In this document: positions 12,374 through 13,355 of the stretch, one piece after another
Layout: each line of letters starts with the position of its first letter
Position numbering within the stretch: the stretch's first letter is position 1
Source of the DNA: Candidatus Dormiibacterota bacterium
GTDB lineage: Bacteria; Chloroflexota; Dormibacteria; UBA8260
Length of the DNA stretch: 13,355 nt
Direction of reading: 5' to 3'
NCBI GenBank assembly: GCA_955652545.1
Contig: CATPCA010000092.1
Coordinates: forward strand, 1-13,355
The notes under the pieces: generated by a model
What the model was told of the DNA's origin: nothing
Databases searched by the model: none
Seen by the model: the letters and a program-made list of their open reading frames with translations, nothing else
Translations under genes and position numbers: made by a program

Positions 12374-13355
12374 TCGCTCTGCAGCGGCTGCGCGAGAGCC
12401 CCGACGTCTTCCGCGACGGGGCGCGGCTCAAGGGCGAAGATGCACCGATCGACGAGATCCTCGCGCTGGATGAGAGCGCGCGGCGGCTGCGCACCGAGGT
12501 GGAGGGCCTGCGCGCGGAGCAGAAGCGTGCGTCCGCGGCAATCCGGGGCGCGCCCAACGACGAGCAACGCGCGACGCTGGGGCAGCTGAAACTGCGCGTC
12601 CAGGCCGGGGAAGCGCAGCTGACCGACCTCGATTCGCGCATCAACGACCTCCTCCTGTACGTACCCAACCCGCCGCATGAGTCAGTGCCACACGGAGCTG
12701 ACGAGAGCGGCAACGTGGTCGTGCGCAGCTGGGGTGACCCGGCGCAGTTCGACTTCGAGCCCCGCTCGCACTATGACCTGGGCGAAGCCCTCGGCCTGTT
12801 TGACTTCGAGCGAGCGGTCAAGGTGAGTGGCTCGCGCTTTGCCGTCCTCCGCGGAGACGGCGCGCAGCTGCAGCGCGCGCTGGGGAGTCTTTTCCTCGAC
12901 ATCGCCACCCTCGAGCACGGGTACAGCGAGGTCGCTCCCCCGTACCTGGTGCGCCGCGACTCGATGGTCGGCGCGGCGCAGCTGCCGAAATTCGAGGACC
13001 AGGCGTACAGGACCGACGATGGCCTGTTCCTCATCCCGACGGCGGAGGTGCCCGTCACCAACCTCTATCGCGATGAGATCCTCGACGGCTCGCTGCTGCC
13101 GATCGCTCACGCGGCGCTCACACCGTGCTGGCGACGCGAGGCGGGCGCCGCGGGCAAGGACACGCGCGGCTACATCCGCATGCACCAGTTCGACAAGGTC
13201 GAGATGGTGCGCTTCACGACGCCGCAGCGGTCGCTGGCCGAGCTCGAGCTGCTCACCGGCCATGCGGAGGCCATCCTCCAGCGCCTGCGCATCGCCTATC
13301 GGGTGCTGCTGATGTGCACCGGTGACATGGGCTTCGCGCAATGGAAGAAGTACGA
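12370..13355 (+). CDS. serS: Seryl-tRNA synthetase, truncated by the window edge
   Basis: SerRS charges tRNA-Ser (and tRNA-Sec where present) with serine. About 328 residues of a protein normally near 420 are visible. The N-terminal part, with RLRTEVEGLRAEQKRASAAIRG and LGQLKLRVQAGEAQLTDLD, is the antiparallel coiled-coil arm that grips the long variable arm of tRNA-Ser. The class II core follows: PNPPHESVPHGADES, FLIPTAEVPVTNLYRDEIL, motif 2 with CWRREAGAAGKDTRGYIRMHQFDKVEMV, and TGDMGFAQWKKYD at the right edge. Motif 3 lies beyond the window. The start is GTG at 12370, overlapping the lysS TGA as GTGA, with a strong Shine-Dalgarno at 12352-12360. The frame stays open to the last base, and greA, lysS and serS probably form one operon. 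Confidence 0.95.
   Translation, partial: MIALQRLRESPDVFRDGARLKGEDAPIDEILALDESARRLRTEVEGLRAEQKRASAAIRGAPNDEQRATLGQLKLRVQAGEAQLTDLDSRINDLLLYVPNPPHESVPHGADESGNVVVRSWGDPAQFDFEPRSHYDLGEALGLFDFERAVKVSGSRFAVLRGDGAQLQRALGSLFLDIATLEHGYSEVAPPYLVRRDSMVGAAQLPKFEDQAYRTDDGLFLIPTAEVPVTNLYRDEILDGSLLPIAHAALTPCWRREAGAAGKDTRGYIRMHQFDKVEMVRFTTPQRSLAELELLTGHAEAILQRLRIAYRVLLMCTGDMGFAQWKKY

Noticed and set aside
1..13355. CRISPR array, insertion sequence, prophage or defence island
   Set aside because: No regularly spaced repeats, transposase or integrase motifs, terminal inverted repeats or target duplications are seen; all named genes are housekeeping or common metabolic families.

Overview
The window is GC-rich chromosomal DNA, densely packed with genes on both strands and free of insertion sequences, phage genes, CRISPR arrays, rRNA or recognisable tRNA. 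Every confidently named gene is bacterial housekeeping or common metabolism. The high GC content, the many GTG starts, several genes that appear to be transcribed leaderless, and a greA-lysS-serS block beside coaX and dus suggest an uncultured high-GC lineage of the Chloroflexota/Dormibacterota/Actinobacteriota kind. That placement is an inference from style and gene order, not from a marker tree.

Layout. (1) Positions 2-4564, plus strand: the 3' part of argG, argH (overlapping the argG stop), an ApaH-like metallophosphatase and a PYROXD2/phytoene-desaturase-like FAD oxidoreductase, with gaps of 16 nt or less. (2) Positions 4571-7528, minus strand: a small eight-cysteine zinc-ribbon protein, a TetR regulator with its own promoter and operator-like palindrome, a DegV fatty-acid-binding protein and a ROK sugar kinase. 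(3) Positions 7601-9739, plus strand, divergent from the ROK gene: coaX, dus and a small three-helix membrane protein that overlaps dus by four bases. (4) Positions 9740-10260: a 520-bp intergenic region full of strong inverted repeats. It contains a good minus-strand promoter and a textbook minus-strand terminator that together delimit a candidate RNA of about 64 nt. (5) Positions 10261-13355, plus strand: greA, lysS and serS. The serS start overlaps the lysS stop and the gene runs off the window.

How the genes work together. argG and argH make arginine from citrulline and aspartate. coaX starts coenzyme A synthesis. dus, greA, lysS and serS serve tRNA modification, transcript cleavage and tRNA charging, a sensible information-processing cluster. 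The TetR gene probably represses itself and the zinc-ribbon gene behind it.

The least ordinary part is the 9740-10260 intergenic region, with its candidate small RNA, a set of stable hairpins enclosed by a 9-bp long-range complementarity, and a symmetric control region in front of greA. I could not match it to a known RNA family. A second pattern is a -10-like hexamer 6-10 nt ahead of five start codons that lack a Shine-Dalgarno sequence, which points to leaderless translation.
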